A DNA stretch of 64,000 nt from Cephalopachus bancanus (lineage: Eukaryota > Chordata > Mammalia > Primates > Tarsiidae): NCBI GenBank assembly GCA_027257055.1, contig JAPVLO010000277.1:2852001-2916000 (forward strand), read 5' to 3'. Made by a program: the position numbers and the translations under genes. The notes under the pieces are model-generated. The model did not search any database and was not told the DNA's origin. It saw only the letters and a list, made by a program, of their open reading frames with translations. Shown here in pieces: positions 31,891-41,988 of this stretch (within the stretch, counting starts at the first letter, position 1; each line of letters begins with the position of its first letter).

Positions 31891-33629
31891 TAAAAATGTT
31901 TTCAAGGTGTGGCCACCAATACAAAGTTTTTCTAACACTGATAATAATTGAGCTGCCTGTTCTCCTGATTTTCACAGAAACAGGTAAGAAAAATACTTCT
32001 TCGTGACCCATTTCAGAGACATTACTCTGTTCAAAATGCTTAGGTCCTTTTCACATCTGGGCTGAAAGAGGACTCTGCAACATAATCGATTTGGTTCTTG
32101 TGTCTTGTGCGCCTTCCTAACGATAGGCTAAAAGCCACAGGAAATTAGGCTAAAATAGCAAAACAGTTAAGTCCGTTTTTAAAGGCAGCAAAGGGTGTGT
32201 GGCTAACAAGAACACCAACGAGGGCCCTCGCTGAATGAAGTAAATGTGTTTTTAAGTTATTTCTATTCGACGGTGAAGAAAAAATCCCTTTAAAAAAACC
32301 TCGCATCTTCTATTCCAGCACCATAAAACAAGAGAGAGCTAATGGACGCGCCACTAAGTGGGAAATGAACAACTTGCGAATACAAAAAAGACAATGCAGC
32401 ACCTTGTTTAACGCATCTACACAAAAGAAATATACACATAGTCAATTGTGCCAAATGAACTTTAAAGAAAAAAAAAGTATCCTTAAGGAACAACACAGCC
32501 AAAAGGGAAATCAATTGAATTTTACAAAATAGAAGACTGTGTTCTACAGTTTAAGAACTATATTTAATGGATAGACTTGAAACTGTTTGCACTCCACTTG
32601 CACATATATCTAGAGCATATTGTAGTTGAAAAACAATTCCACAGGTCCAGAGTGCAAAAACACAATAATGATAACTTGGTGTTATAACCATCAAAAGTAA
32701 GCGTCTTAAGACCTGATTAGATACGTAGTAAATCATGGCATGACAGACACAAAATGAACCCATAGTCTCCCCTTGATTTCAAACCAGGATTTACGAAAAT
32801 GGTTCAGAATATAAAATTATGGAAAACATTACAGTACATCAAAGTCGAGCAAGTTTAATTAGGCTTAGTTTGATAATTGCCGGAAACAAAGAATCTGCCT
32901 CACAGCATGGCTGGTGTAAAATCCAGCAGTAAGTCCAGTAGATCCAAATTAAAACCGCCCTATCTACCATCCCACATGAATCCTTTTATCTGAAGGCTAC
33001 AGAGAACAAAGAATTACAATTCAGCTCAGAATTGCAGAGGGTCGTTCGTTTTTTCAGCAGGGTTTGCTTTGGCTAAACCCTGACCATGTATGTTTCATTT
33101 CTCTGTTTTTAAAACATGACATAGAAGGGCTTTGAGGTAAAAGCCAAGAGAGTAACCAATACTAGCAAAAGCCGGTAGCAGATCAGTGTATTTCTTCAGC
33201 ATATGTAGATTCATAGAATCCATTTCCACTTTTCTGCATATAGGAGTCATAGTGGAGCAAAATTCACAGTCTTGCAACCAGATTCTCCTCAGAAGTATTG
33301 ATTTTCTAGATTGGAAATACAGAAACTGACCTCCCCAGAAAAGGATAAACTCTCTCCCAAATTTAGAGAGATTAGAAACATCATGAAATTGATTGGGGCA
33401 AAGTACTATAGCTATGCTAATTTTTCTAAGTGGAAATCAGGAAACCAGGAAGAAAGTCAGAGGTGGAGAGAGAATGTTCTCAGATCTCACTTCCTACTCT
33501 CCTTCCTGGTCCAGACCCTCATCACCCATCACCAAGACTACCACAAGGATTCCTCCCTGGTGTTTCTGACTTTGGACTACCAGCCACCCACTTTCAACAC
33601 TCTTGTCTGAATTATGGCTCTGAAAAAAT
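31891..33629. other. Long repeat-free stretch, possible conserved non-coding DNA
   Basis: No Alu, L1 or LTR is recognised. 32810-33080 in particular has SOX-like ACAAAG and homeodomain-like TTAATTAG words in balanced sequence. A 99-codon frame (33311-33610) has no domain. Regulatory function is only a guess. Confidence 0.35.
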
Positions 33630-34080
33630 AAATATGATCATGGCGTCTGCTCACTTATAAAATGCCACTGAAATTTTAAAATTCAATACTCATATGAAAA
33701 ACATTCAACTTCACTAATAATAAAAATGCTAATTAAAACAGTAATTAAATATCATTTTTTCTTATCAAATGGACACAAATGTCAAACAAAAAAATGATTA
33801 GTACTGACAAGAGAGTTATGGAAGAGGCACTTTTATAAAAACCTCTAGTGAAAGCACCAATTACAATAGCCATTTTGAAAATCAGTCTGACCATATAAAA
33901 TTATGAGCATTAAAAAAAGGTCATACGCTTTGACCCTACTTCTAAGACTTTATCCTAAAAAGTAATCAAAGATATGAACAAAGACTTTTGTAGAAGAACA
34001 ATCATGACAGTTTAAAAATTCCACCATTAGTTTCTGCTAAGGATGACAATTTTAACTTGCCATGATTCATTAAGATAATA
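33630..34080 (+). mobile_element. L1: Old LINE-1 ORF2 fragment
   Basis: AAAAACATTCAACTTCACTA, AAAATGCTAATTAAAACAG, CAATAGCCATTTTGAAAATC and GACCCTACTTCTAAGACTTT preserve old ORF2 order. Confidence 0.7.
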
Positions 34081-34082
34081 TA

Positions 34083-34379
34083 GGCCAGGTGCGGTGGTTT
34101 ACACCTGTAATCCCAGCACTTTGAGAAGCCGAGGCAGGAAGATTGCTCGAGTTCAGGAGTTTGAGACCAGCCTGGGCAGCACAGCGAGATCTCATCTCTA
34201 TGAATAATCAAAAAAATTAGCCAGGTGTGGTGGCACGTACCTATAGTCCCAGCTACTCAGGAGGCTGAGGCAAAGGGATCACCTGAACCCCGGAGGTAAA
34301 GGCTGTGGTAAGAAGTGATCATGCCACTGAACTTCAGCTTGGGAGACAGAATGAGACCCCGACTCAAAAAAGAAAAGAA
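34083..34379 (+). mobile_element. Alu: Alu SINE, old, dimeric
   Basis: GGCCAGGTGCGGTGGTTTAC start, two complete arms and ACCCCGACTC end. It is AluJ-like rather than of the young group. It sits in old L1. Confidence 0.92.
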
Positions 34380-34996
34380 AATGTAGCCATAAGGCCACCC
34401 CAGGACAGACAAGGCATCCTAGGGCAGAACGCTGAGGATAAGAAATTCTACAGCTAACCCTAGCTGTGCAGACATTCACTGACTAGTCTCCAGAGAAAGA
34501 CGAAAGATGAAGCTGAGGGTTAAGATGTGTTACAGAGGTAGATGCGAAGGAACAAGTTGTCCCAATTTGCAGTGCCTTGGAAAGTTGCTGGCACAGCGTT
34601 CCAAAAATATATTGACTTTTAAAGTTATGCACATGCATAATAAAGCATTGAAGTAATATAAAAAATACAAAATAAACTTAAAACTTAGTCTGAATACCAC
34701 TACATGAAACAAATCATTATTAATATTAAAGTGCACTTCATTCCAGGCATCTCTCCACGCATATATATAGACTAGGTGAAGAAATACTTCTATAAAAATA
34801 GGATTATAATCTCACTTCTATTTTTATTAAAAAGTATTACATTTAATTTTACTTTAACAGAAAGAATAGAAAATAATGTAAAACTAAAGAAATTGCTGAA
34901 GCCTAGGTAAATATTTTTTTATTGCTAGAGACAGACAATATTTTGTGAAATATCCCTCCAAGGTTAAGAGAAAAAGAAGTTGGAGTCACTTAGTTT
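34380..34996. other. Unique AT-rich sequence
   Basis: No gene or repeat recognised. Confidence 0.4.
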
Positions 34997-35313
34997 AAGA
35001 TCTGTGCATGCAGCCAGGCTCGGTGGCTCAGCCTGTAATCCCACGTCTTTGGGAGGCTGAGGTGAGTGGATTGCCTGAGCCCGTGGGTTCGAGACCCACC
35101 TGGGCAGGCAACACCTCATCTCTACAATAAATCAAAAAATTAGCTGGGCGTGGTAGCGCATGCCTGTAATTCTGGCTACTTGGAAAGCTGAGGCGGAAGG
35201 ATCGCCAGAGCCCAGCAAGTCGAGGCTGTGGTGGCCGGGAGCGGCCACTGCACTCCAGTCTGGGCGACAGAGTGAGACTCCAACTCAAAAAAAAAAAAAA
35301 GATCTGTGCATGC
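34997..35313 (+). mobile_element. Alu: Alu SINE, young subfamily, with 15-bp target-site duplication
   Basis: Flanked exactly by AAGATCTGTGCATGC (34997-35011, 35299-35313). Two arms, A14 tail. The left-arm hairpin is GTGGG-TTCGAGA-CCCAC, where both strands of the stem changed relative to the GCGGG/CCCGC form. Confidence 0.95.
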
Positions 35314-35745
35314 TTTAATTTTAGGCAATATCAATACTGTCTGTAATGAAAGATAAGGAAATTAGCACTCTTATGTTTCTTTTTACCTTCTTATTTTTGT
35401 AAACTCTGTTATTTTTTTAATCAGAAGTATGTATAATCATATTGACATTATGCTCTATCACTATATTTCTCATAATCATTTGGTCTGGTTCTATATTTAC
35501 ATGTATTGCTCAGAAAAACAAACGTGCTTGGTGAATCTTTTTTAGAAGCAGGAGAATGTTAAGCACAAGAGTCAAGAGAATTGTATTTTTCATTTGAGGA
35601 TTGAGGTGATGGGAACAAGGAGAGAGAGACAGATAGATCACTCTGTTTGTGCTGGATGCTATTTTCACTATCATCTGTGTGTTTCTTTCCAGTCCGTCCA
35701 TACACACATATTTACAAAACTGGAATCATGTCATACTTGAAGTTT
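35314..35745. other. Unique sequence
   Basis: No gene or repeat recognised. Confidence 0.4.
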
Positions 35746-36561
35746 GCTAACCATAGATACCTTCAAAGTGCTCAGAGGAAAATAACTGTCCACTTAGAAC
35801 TGTTTACCCAGCAAAGCTATCTTTTAAGACTGAAAGTACAATAAAAAACCTTTTCAAGTAAACAAAAATGAGATCCCTTATAGCAGCAGTCCTCCACAAA
35901 AGAAACTTCTAAAATATGTATTTAGGAAGACCTCCAAAAGAGAGGCCTGAGATGTAAGATGGAAACACACACACACACACACACACAGAAATTTATAAAC
36001 ATGGAGATAAATCTAAACTACTAATTTCTGTTGAAGATGAGAGTACATTTCCCACTTTAAGAGGGCGGCTATGACCTTGATACTTCTGTCAGATAAGGGC
36101 AATATTAAAAAGAAAAGTACATTACTATCAAACTCCCAATGGCATTTTTAATGCACAAATCAATCATATTTTTATATATCAGCAGCAGAGAGATGATTTA
36201 GGAAAAAAACCACTCACAATAGTAACAAAAACCACGTCTGTTAAAATATCAGGTAGGCAAAACTTTATAGAGAAAAAAAAATCCATATTCATCAGATAAA
36301 TATAAAGACATACTTTGCTTATGGTAAGAAAGATTTAGTATTGAAAGAAAGAAAGAAAGTTATCCATTCTCCTCCAATGTATATTCATGCAATTTATGTA
36401 ATATTCAATGTAACTCTAATCAAAATCCCAGAGTGTTTTTTGATGTCTTTAACAACTTTATTTTAAAGTTTATATGGAAGAGCAGAGTCTCCAAAATAAC
36501 CAAGACACTTAAAGATGAGTAGGTGACAGACTAACCCAAACAATATTATCACCAAGAACAA
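35746..36561 (+). mobile_element. L1: Old LINE-1 (L1M type), sense
   Basis: GTGCTCAGAGGAAAATAACT, TTACCCAGCAAAGCTATCTT, then (from 36400) TGTAACTCTAATCAAAATCC and AAGTTTATATGGAAGAGC. Together these recall old L1 internal and ORF2 sequence, possibly in two joined fragments. (AC)n lies at 35967-35988 and (GAAA)n near 36345. Confidence 0.7.
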
Positions 36562-36876
36562 AGCTATGGTAATTTTTTATTTTTTTGAGTTGGAGTCTCA
36601 CTCTGTCGCCCAGACCGGAGTGCAGCGGCCGCTCCCGGCCACCGCAGCCTCAACCTGCTGGGCTCCGGCGATCCTTCTGCCTCAGCCTTCCAAGTAGCTG
36701 GAACTACAGGCGCGCGCTACCATGCCTGGCTGATTTTTTGATTTATTGTAGAGATGAGCTCTCACCAAGTTGCTCAGGCGGGTCTCGAACCCGCGGGCTC
36801 AGGCAATCCACTCACCTCAGCCTCCCAAGGCGCGGATTACAGGCTGAGCCACCAAGCCCGGCTAGCTGTGGTAATT
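36562..36876 (-). mobile_element. Alu: Alu SINE, young subfamily, inside old L1
   Basis: Antisense dimer with perfect GCGGG/CCCGC left-arm stem. AGCTATGGTAATT (36562-36574) and AGCTGTGGTAATT (36864-36876) are the target-site duplication, one mismatch. Confidence 0.95.
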
Positions 36877-37066
36877 AAAACAGTATGATGTTATCATGAG
36901 TGTAGCCGATTTAAAAATTAGATAGAAAAAATGTCCAGTTTTGTTCAACTTTACATACAATGTGTGGAAAATAATGGGAAAATGATGTACTGTTTAATAA
37001 AAATTCTAGAAGAATCCGCTATGTTAATGGAAAAAATATAATTGAATCTCTTTCTCACATGCCATA
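36877..37066 (+). mobile_element. L1: Old LINE-1, continuation
   Basis: AAAACAGTATGATGTTATCA continues the ORF2 phrase interrupted by the Alu. The L1 ends where the mariner TA target begins. Confidence 0.65.
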
Positions 37067-37068
37067 TA

Positions 37069-37651
37069 TGAGGGGTACCCAAGAAAACCCAGTTTTATTT
37101 ATTAAAAATTTATTTATTCTTATATACTTAAACTTCAGTCACCTTCAACGTACTCTCCATGCAATACGCCTATCAAGACCCTTTTCCCACTACTTAAAAC
37201 AGTTTTTGAACTCATCAATTTTGATGCTTTTTAGTGCTTCTGTCGTTTTTTTTTTTCTTCTTCTTCTTTCACTTTTTCCACATCAGCAAAACATTTCCCT
37301 TTGAGGACTTTTTTCATCGGGAAACAAACAAAAAAAGTTGCTCAAGGCGAGATCAGGTGAATAGGGATGGTGGAGAACAGGGGTCATGCCCTTTTTAAAT
37401 AAAGAACTACTGAACACTCAGCTCAGTGTGGGCGGGTGCACTTGCAAATCACCCATCATGAAATGGGCAAAGGCCTTGAAAGAATCTCCAAAAGAAAATG
37501 CCCCAAAGCCGAATACAGCCTCTCACAACAACGCTAGCTGGTACACTGATGCCCATGGGTTCCTAGAACTGTTTCCTTGCTAGGAAACCCATACTACAAG
37601 GGGCCTACCCTCCAAAAGACAATTCCCTTTCTGGGGAGGGGTTCCCCTTTG
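37069..37651 (-). mobile_element. Deleted mariner-type DNA transposon with both ends
   Basis: TA-flanked 583-bp element. Outer ends TGAGGGGTACCC and (complement) CAAAGGGGAACCCC are imperfect terminal inverted repeats. On the minus strand it holds the same remnant as 5608-6109: an N-terminal-like stub (CATTTCATGATGGGTGATTT on that strand) fused to the region around the third catalytic aspartate and the transposase C-terminus. Frameshifts and stops make it non-coding. The shared deletion points to one non-autonomous family moved by a full-length partner. Confidence 0.8.
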
Positions 37652-37721
37652 TACAACATTCATTTTCTCATAATTTAAGTATTGTTTAAATGCTGCCAGT
37701 AATAAAATTTTTTTGTTTTTA

Positions 37722-38016
37722 CTTTTTTTTAGAGGCAGAGTCTCATTCTGTCCCCCAGGCTGGAGTGCAGTGGTAGAATCATAGCTCATTGCAACGTTGG
37801 ACTCTTGGGCTCAATCAGTTTTCCTACCTTAGCCTCCTGAGTAGCTAGGACGACAGGTGAGCACTACTACATCTGGCTAATTTAAAAATCTATATATATC
37901 TGTAGAGATGAGATCTCTCTATGTTGTTCAGGCTGGTCTAACTCCTGGCCTCAAGCAATCCTCCTGCCTCAGCCTCCCAAATCTCTGGGATTACAGGCAT
38001 GAGCCAACACGTCTGG
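37722..38016 (-). mobile_element. Alu: Alu SINE, old, antisense
   Basis: TTTTTTTTAGAGGCAGAGTC start, two diverged arms and head CATGAGCCAACACGTCTGG. Confidence 0.9.
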
Positions 38017-39140
38017 ATTTTGTTTTACTTTATATTGTTGTTTATTTCCTTAGCTGTTGTGGGAGGTGATTCTGTGATTCAGTTTCACTCTGACTTCTTG
38101 ACCTTGATATCTTCCGTAGTCCCAATATTAAATTTTTGATGCTGGGTTACACATTTCTAGAACCTGCTAATATTGATCAGTGTGAATTTGCTAATACCAG
38201 TTGGTGTTTCTAACCCAAAAAACTCAATTAGGGACAAGTACAGGTAAAATCCTCTATCACACATTATCCTGTTGAGACCAAAATAGAATCAGAGTTGAGA
38301 AGAAAAAACATATTAATTTACTTAAGTTTATTTTTAACAATAAAATGGGCTTCTGGAACTATAAAGTAGTGTTGTAAAGTAGTGTTGCCTGTGTATCTTT
38401 CCTGAAGAGTCCACACAATCCATTTTTTAATGATTCTTAAGGATCGTTACTTAGAATTCTCTGTTGGTCTGACCAACCTTAAAGATCCTTGTATTACAAG
38501 CGTCTGAAGTTACAAGATTTTGAGTTAATCGACCAGTGTTTATTGAGTACCTACTATGTGCTCAGCACTGTACCCAGTGCTGTGAGAAACTAAGGAAAAG
38601 TATTCAGTAGTCTCTGTACAGAATCTACCAGCTGGGGAGTAAGATGTGTTCACCCAAAACAATATATCACAGTTCAAAACAGGGGATAAGAGCTATACTC
38701 TGGGCTCTGACTCAGTCTAAGGTTTGATTAGACTGATTAAATCCATTGGGAAGACCCTGAGAGGTCATTTTGTCCAACTTCCCACACTGAAGCACTCATC
38801 ATAAATGCCTATTTGCCGAGGAGCCATTGCCGGTCATTAACTGATAACTGCAACTGACACTTTAAAAATGGAAAATTATTGGGCTCTTTGTGTGTAAAAG
38901 GTTTTTGAACTACCTATTAGTCAACTGGTCTTCCCTCAGAAGCATATAAAGCTGTCATTTTGGGTCACACCGAGCAGCCACAGGCTCAGGGATGTCACCT
39001 TGGTGCAGGGAAGCAAACATTACTTTATGTTGAACAAGAGGTTGGGTGCACCCAGCCCCATTACCCTTCTAACTTCCCTAAAACTTAGTATGCACTATCA
39101 TCCATGAATCAAAGTCAATATCTTCAAACATCAATTTCAA
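38017..39140. other. Mostly unique, with L2-like and MIR-like traces
   Basis: 38535-38640 resembles L2 (TTTATTGAGTACCTACTATG). 38750-38820 resembles an ancient SINE phrase (GAGAGGTCATTTTGTCCAAC). No gene is seen. Confidence 0.4.
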
Positions 39141-39959
39141 CTTGGGTATAGAAGTCCAGTATAAAAGGGAGTGTGGAACTAATCCTGGGTGCAAAATCCA
39201 ACTCTGCCGTTTTTCTAGCACTCCTTGTGACCTTGTTCCTCGAATTTCTTGCCTACAAAATGTGGCTAAGAAAACCTACCTCTGTGGGCATATCGCTGCA
39301 TGCAGTTCCCCTGACAAGTCTATGGAGGATTAACAGAGTAGAGGAGGAAAAGCACCAGGCACTGAGCAGTGCTCAGTGACGACTAGTCCTCTTCCCTTCT
39401 TTACATGAGAAATGTCCTACAACTATGGCCTTATTGGGACCCCAAAATTTTAGTGTTCTAGGATTTCGCTCATTCGGTATTTCCTAAGCCTTTGATAAAT
39501 CTACAATAGCATAGCGATTTAGAAGGTAGAGAGAGTAATGTGATTGATGAAGGCTTCGTAAAAGATGTATTAAAAATGCTAGAGCTGAATCTTAACAAGT
39601 ATTCAGGCTTTGGGTAGGCTGCAAAAAAAAAAAAGAGAAGGACAAGGCAGAGCTGAGACCTCCATGAGCAAAGTTGAGGAGGTGGAAATGGATGTGCCAT
39701 TGCACGGTTCCAGGAGACCGATTACTAGACTCTGGCAAAGAATAAACATTTTTTTAGAAACTGCCATGTGCCAAGCACCTTTGTGGGCATATTACTGCAT
39801 GCAGTCCTTCTGACAAGTCTATCGAGTGGATGTATTTATCCATTCCACAATTATCTATTGAGTAGCTACAGGGTATTTGCAAGAAGACAGAAGATGCTGA
39901 GAAACTTGCTAGAGGCCATGCAGCCAAGAAAGTGGTAGAACTAGAATTCACACTCAGAG
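39141..39959. other. MIR-rich stretch with a repeated 44-bp segment
   Basis: 39160-39330 and 39740-39960 both hold MIR-like vocabulary. The 44-bp segment at 39283-39326 returns at 39782-39825 with six differences. An A12 run lies at 39623-39634. No gene. Confidence 0.45.
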
Positions 39960-40146
39960 CTGTGTGCACCAAGCTTGCTGGAGACCCAGAAAAGCCAATG
40001 ATGCGATTAGAAGGGCTGAGAGTCAGAGAGTTAAGGCTACAGACTCCAGTCCAAGTCTGAAGACCTGAGAACTCGGAGTACCAAAGGCAGGAAAAGATGG
40101 CCGTTTCAGCTCAAGCAGTCAGACAGAGAGTTCATTTAACCTTCCT
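39960..40146 (+). mobile_element. Ancient LTR, first part
   Basis: TTGCTGGAGACCCAGAAAAG, GGCAGGAAAAGATGG and AGCTCAAGCAGTCAGAC match the middle of the LTR that is complete at 41490-41988. It is interrupted after CATTTAACCTTCCT by a 204-bp insert. Confidence 0.7.
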
Positions 40147-40350
40147 GGACAGTTAAAAGAAACTGGAATGTCCAGATAAATAGTAGCTGGTTATTCTATT
40201 GCCTTCTTAATTGAATTATAAATACACTGGCTGACTGTGAACAAGCATATCTGTGATCAACTTTTTTTTAAATGGCAAGGTATCATTTCCGCAATCCAGA
40301 TTAAAGGAGACATGGCCACTGAATGCGATACCCAACCCTACACTGGATCC
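40147..40350 (+). repeat. 204-bp duplicate, copy 1 (inserted in the LTR)
   Basis: Runs from GGACAGTTAAAAGAAACTGG to CACTGGATCC and matches 40590-40793 with about nine differences (near 95%). The host LTR resumes immediately after it (TTTTTATTCTACTCAAGC), so this copy is the newcomer. Confidence 0.92.
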
Positions 40351-40589
40351 TTTTTATTCTACTCAAGCTCGCAACAGATTGTATGATGCTCACCCACCTT
40401 GGGGCTGGCAATCTACTTTACTCAGTCTGTCAATTTAAATGCTAATCTCTTCTAGAAACTCCTCACAGACACACCCAGATATTTGGGCATCCCGTGACCC
40501 AGGCAAGTTGACCTAGAAAATTAACCATCCTAGGAGACATTACACTGGACTAGAAGGCCAGACGAATGTGAACCTATAATTTTTGTTGT
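40351..40589 (+). mobile_element. Ancient LTR, second part
   Basis: TTTACTCAGTCTGTCAATTT, ATGCTAATCTCTTCTAGAAA, CTCACAGACACACCCAG and GGCAAGTTGACCTAG reproduce the end of the 41490-41988 LTR. Confidence 0.75.
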
Positions 40590-40793
40590 GGACAGTTAGA
40601 AGAAACTGGAATGTCCAGATAAATAGTAGTTGGTTATTCTATTGCCTTCTTAATTTAATTATAAATACACTGGCTGACTGTGAACAAGCATATCTGCGAT
40701 CAACGATTTTTAAAATGGCAAGGTATCATTTCTGCAATCCAGATTAAAGGAGACATGGCCACTGAATGCGATACCCAACACTACACTGGATCC
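40590..40793 (+). repeat. 204-bp duplicate, copy 2 (likely source)
   Basis: Same sequence as copy 1 but continuing without a break into 40794-40980, which looks like the rest of an ancient interspersed repeat (AAAGGACATTGTGGGGTTGG, TATCAATGTTAAATG). This makes it the probable donor. Confidence 0.88.
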
Positions 40794-41054
40794 TGTATGA
40801 GCAGAAAGAGAAGAAAAAGAAATGTTTTGTAAAGGACATTGTGGGGTTGGTTGACAAAACTGGAATAAGCATGGTAGATTAGATTAAAATATCCTATCAA
40901 TGTTAAATGTGCCGAACTTGATAACTATGTTATGGTAAGGTAAAAGAATATTCCTATTCTGAGCAAACGTACACTGAAATAAAAGGATAAATTCCAGACT
41001 AAATGCCACTCACTCTCAAATGATTCTGAAAGATTGTATAAACGTGCCAGGTAC

Positions 41055-41158
41055 GGTGGGAGAGGGAGAGAGGGGAGAGAGATAGAGAGAGAAAAAGAAA
41101 GAAAGGGAGAGGGGGAGAGAGAAGGAGAAAAGGAAGGGAGAGGGAAAGCAAGAAAGAC
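41055..41158 (+). repeat. GA-rich microsatellite
   Basis: Purine-only stretch of GGGA/GAGA/GAAA units, about 100 bp. Confidence 0.93.
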
Positions 41159-41392
41159 TGGCCAATGTCCGCCTTTTCCTGGATTATTCTAAAATAATAC
41201 TTAGGATTATTTGTTATGAAATGTATTGTCTTCCACGTGACGCTTCTGAAGCTTAGAGGAATGAGGTGAATCACCATCTCAAGAATCTGAATCATAAAGC
41301 CATGAGCATAGAAGCTGCAGCAGAAACTCTAAGCCAGAACCTCGCCTAACCTCAACTGATTGCCCCACTCGTTAGGTCCTTGTCATCACCCT

Positions 41393-41450
41393 ACACACAC
41401 ACACACACACATACACACACACATATACATGTGCATGCATGCACACATAC
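41393..41450 (+). repeat. (CA)n microsatellite
   Basis: (AC)n with ATAC and TGCATGC interruptions. Confidence 0.93.
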
Positions 41451-41489
41451 ATAGACCATGTGTGATTGCACTTAGTCCCTTACTCCCTG

Positions 41490-41988
41490 TGTTAGTCAAG
41501 GTTCTTCAGAGAAACAGAATCAGTAGGATATATAGAGATTTATAGAAAGAGATTTATTAGGCAGGATTGACTCACACAATTATGGAGGACAAGAAGTCCC
41601 CCAACTTGTCATTTGCAAGCTAGAGGCCCAGGAAAGTCAGTGGTATAATTCCAGTCCAAACCCAAAGGCTGAGAACCAAGGAAGCTGATGGCAAGTCCTA
41701 ATCTGAATCTAAAGGCCCAAGAACCAGCAGTAGAACAGGAGAAGATGGATGTTCCGGCTTCAGAAGAGAGAATGAATTTATCCATCTTCTGCCTTTTTGT
41801 TCTAGTCAGGCTCTCAGCAGACTGGATAATCCCCACCCTCCTTGATGAAGATGGATCTTCTTTACTCAGTCTACCCGTTTAAATACTAATCTCTTCTCGA
41901 AACACCCTCACAGACGCGTCCAGAAAAAACACGTTGACAGCTATCTGACCCAGTCAAGTAGACACGCAAGCCTAACCATCACACTCCC
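41490..41988 (+). mobile_element. Ancient solo LTR, essentially complete
   Basis: Starts TGTGTTAGTCAAGGTTCTTC and AGAGAAACAGAATCAG, has GAGATTTATTAGGCAGG and AATTATGGAGGACAAG, and ends with CCAGTCAAGTAGACACG and CTAACCATCACAC. This is a very common ancient mammalian LTR (ERVL-class by my recollection; subfamily not assigned). No internal region. Confidence 0.75.

Noticed and set aside
40147..40350. The 204-bp unit as a DNA transposon
   Set aside because: No terminal inverted repeats and no consistent target-site duplication at either copy.
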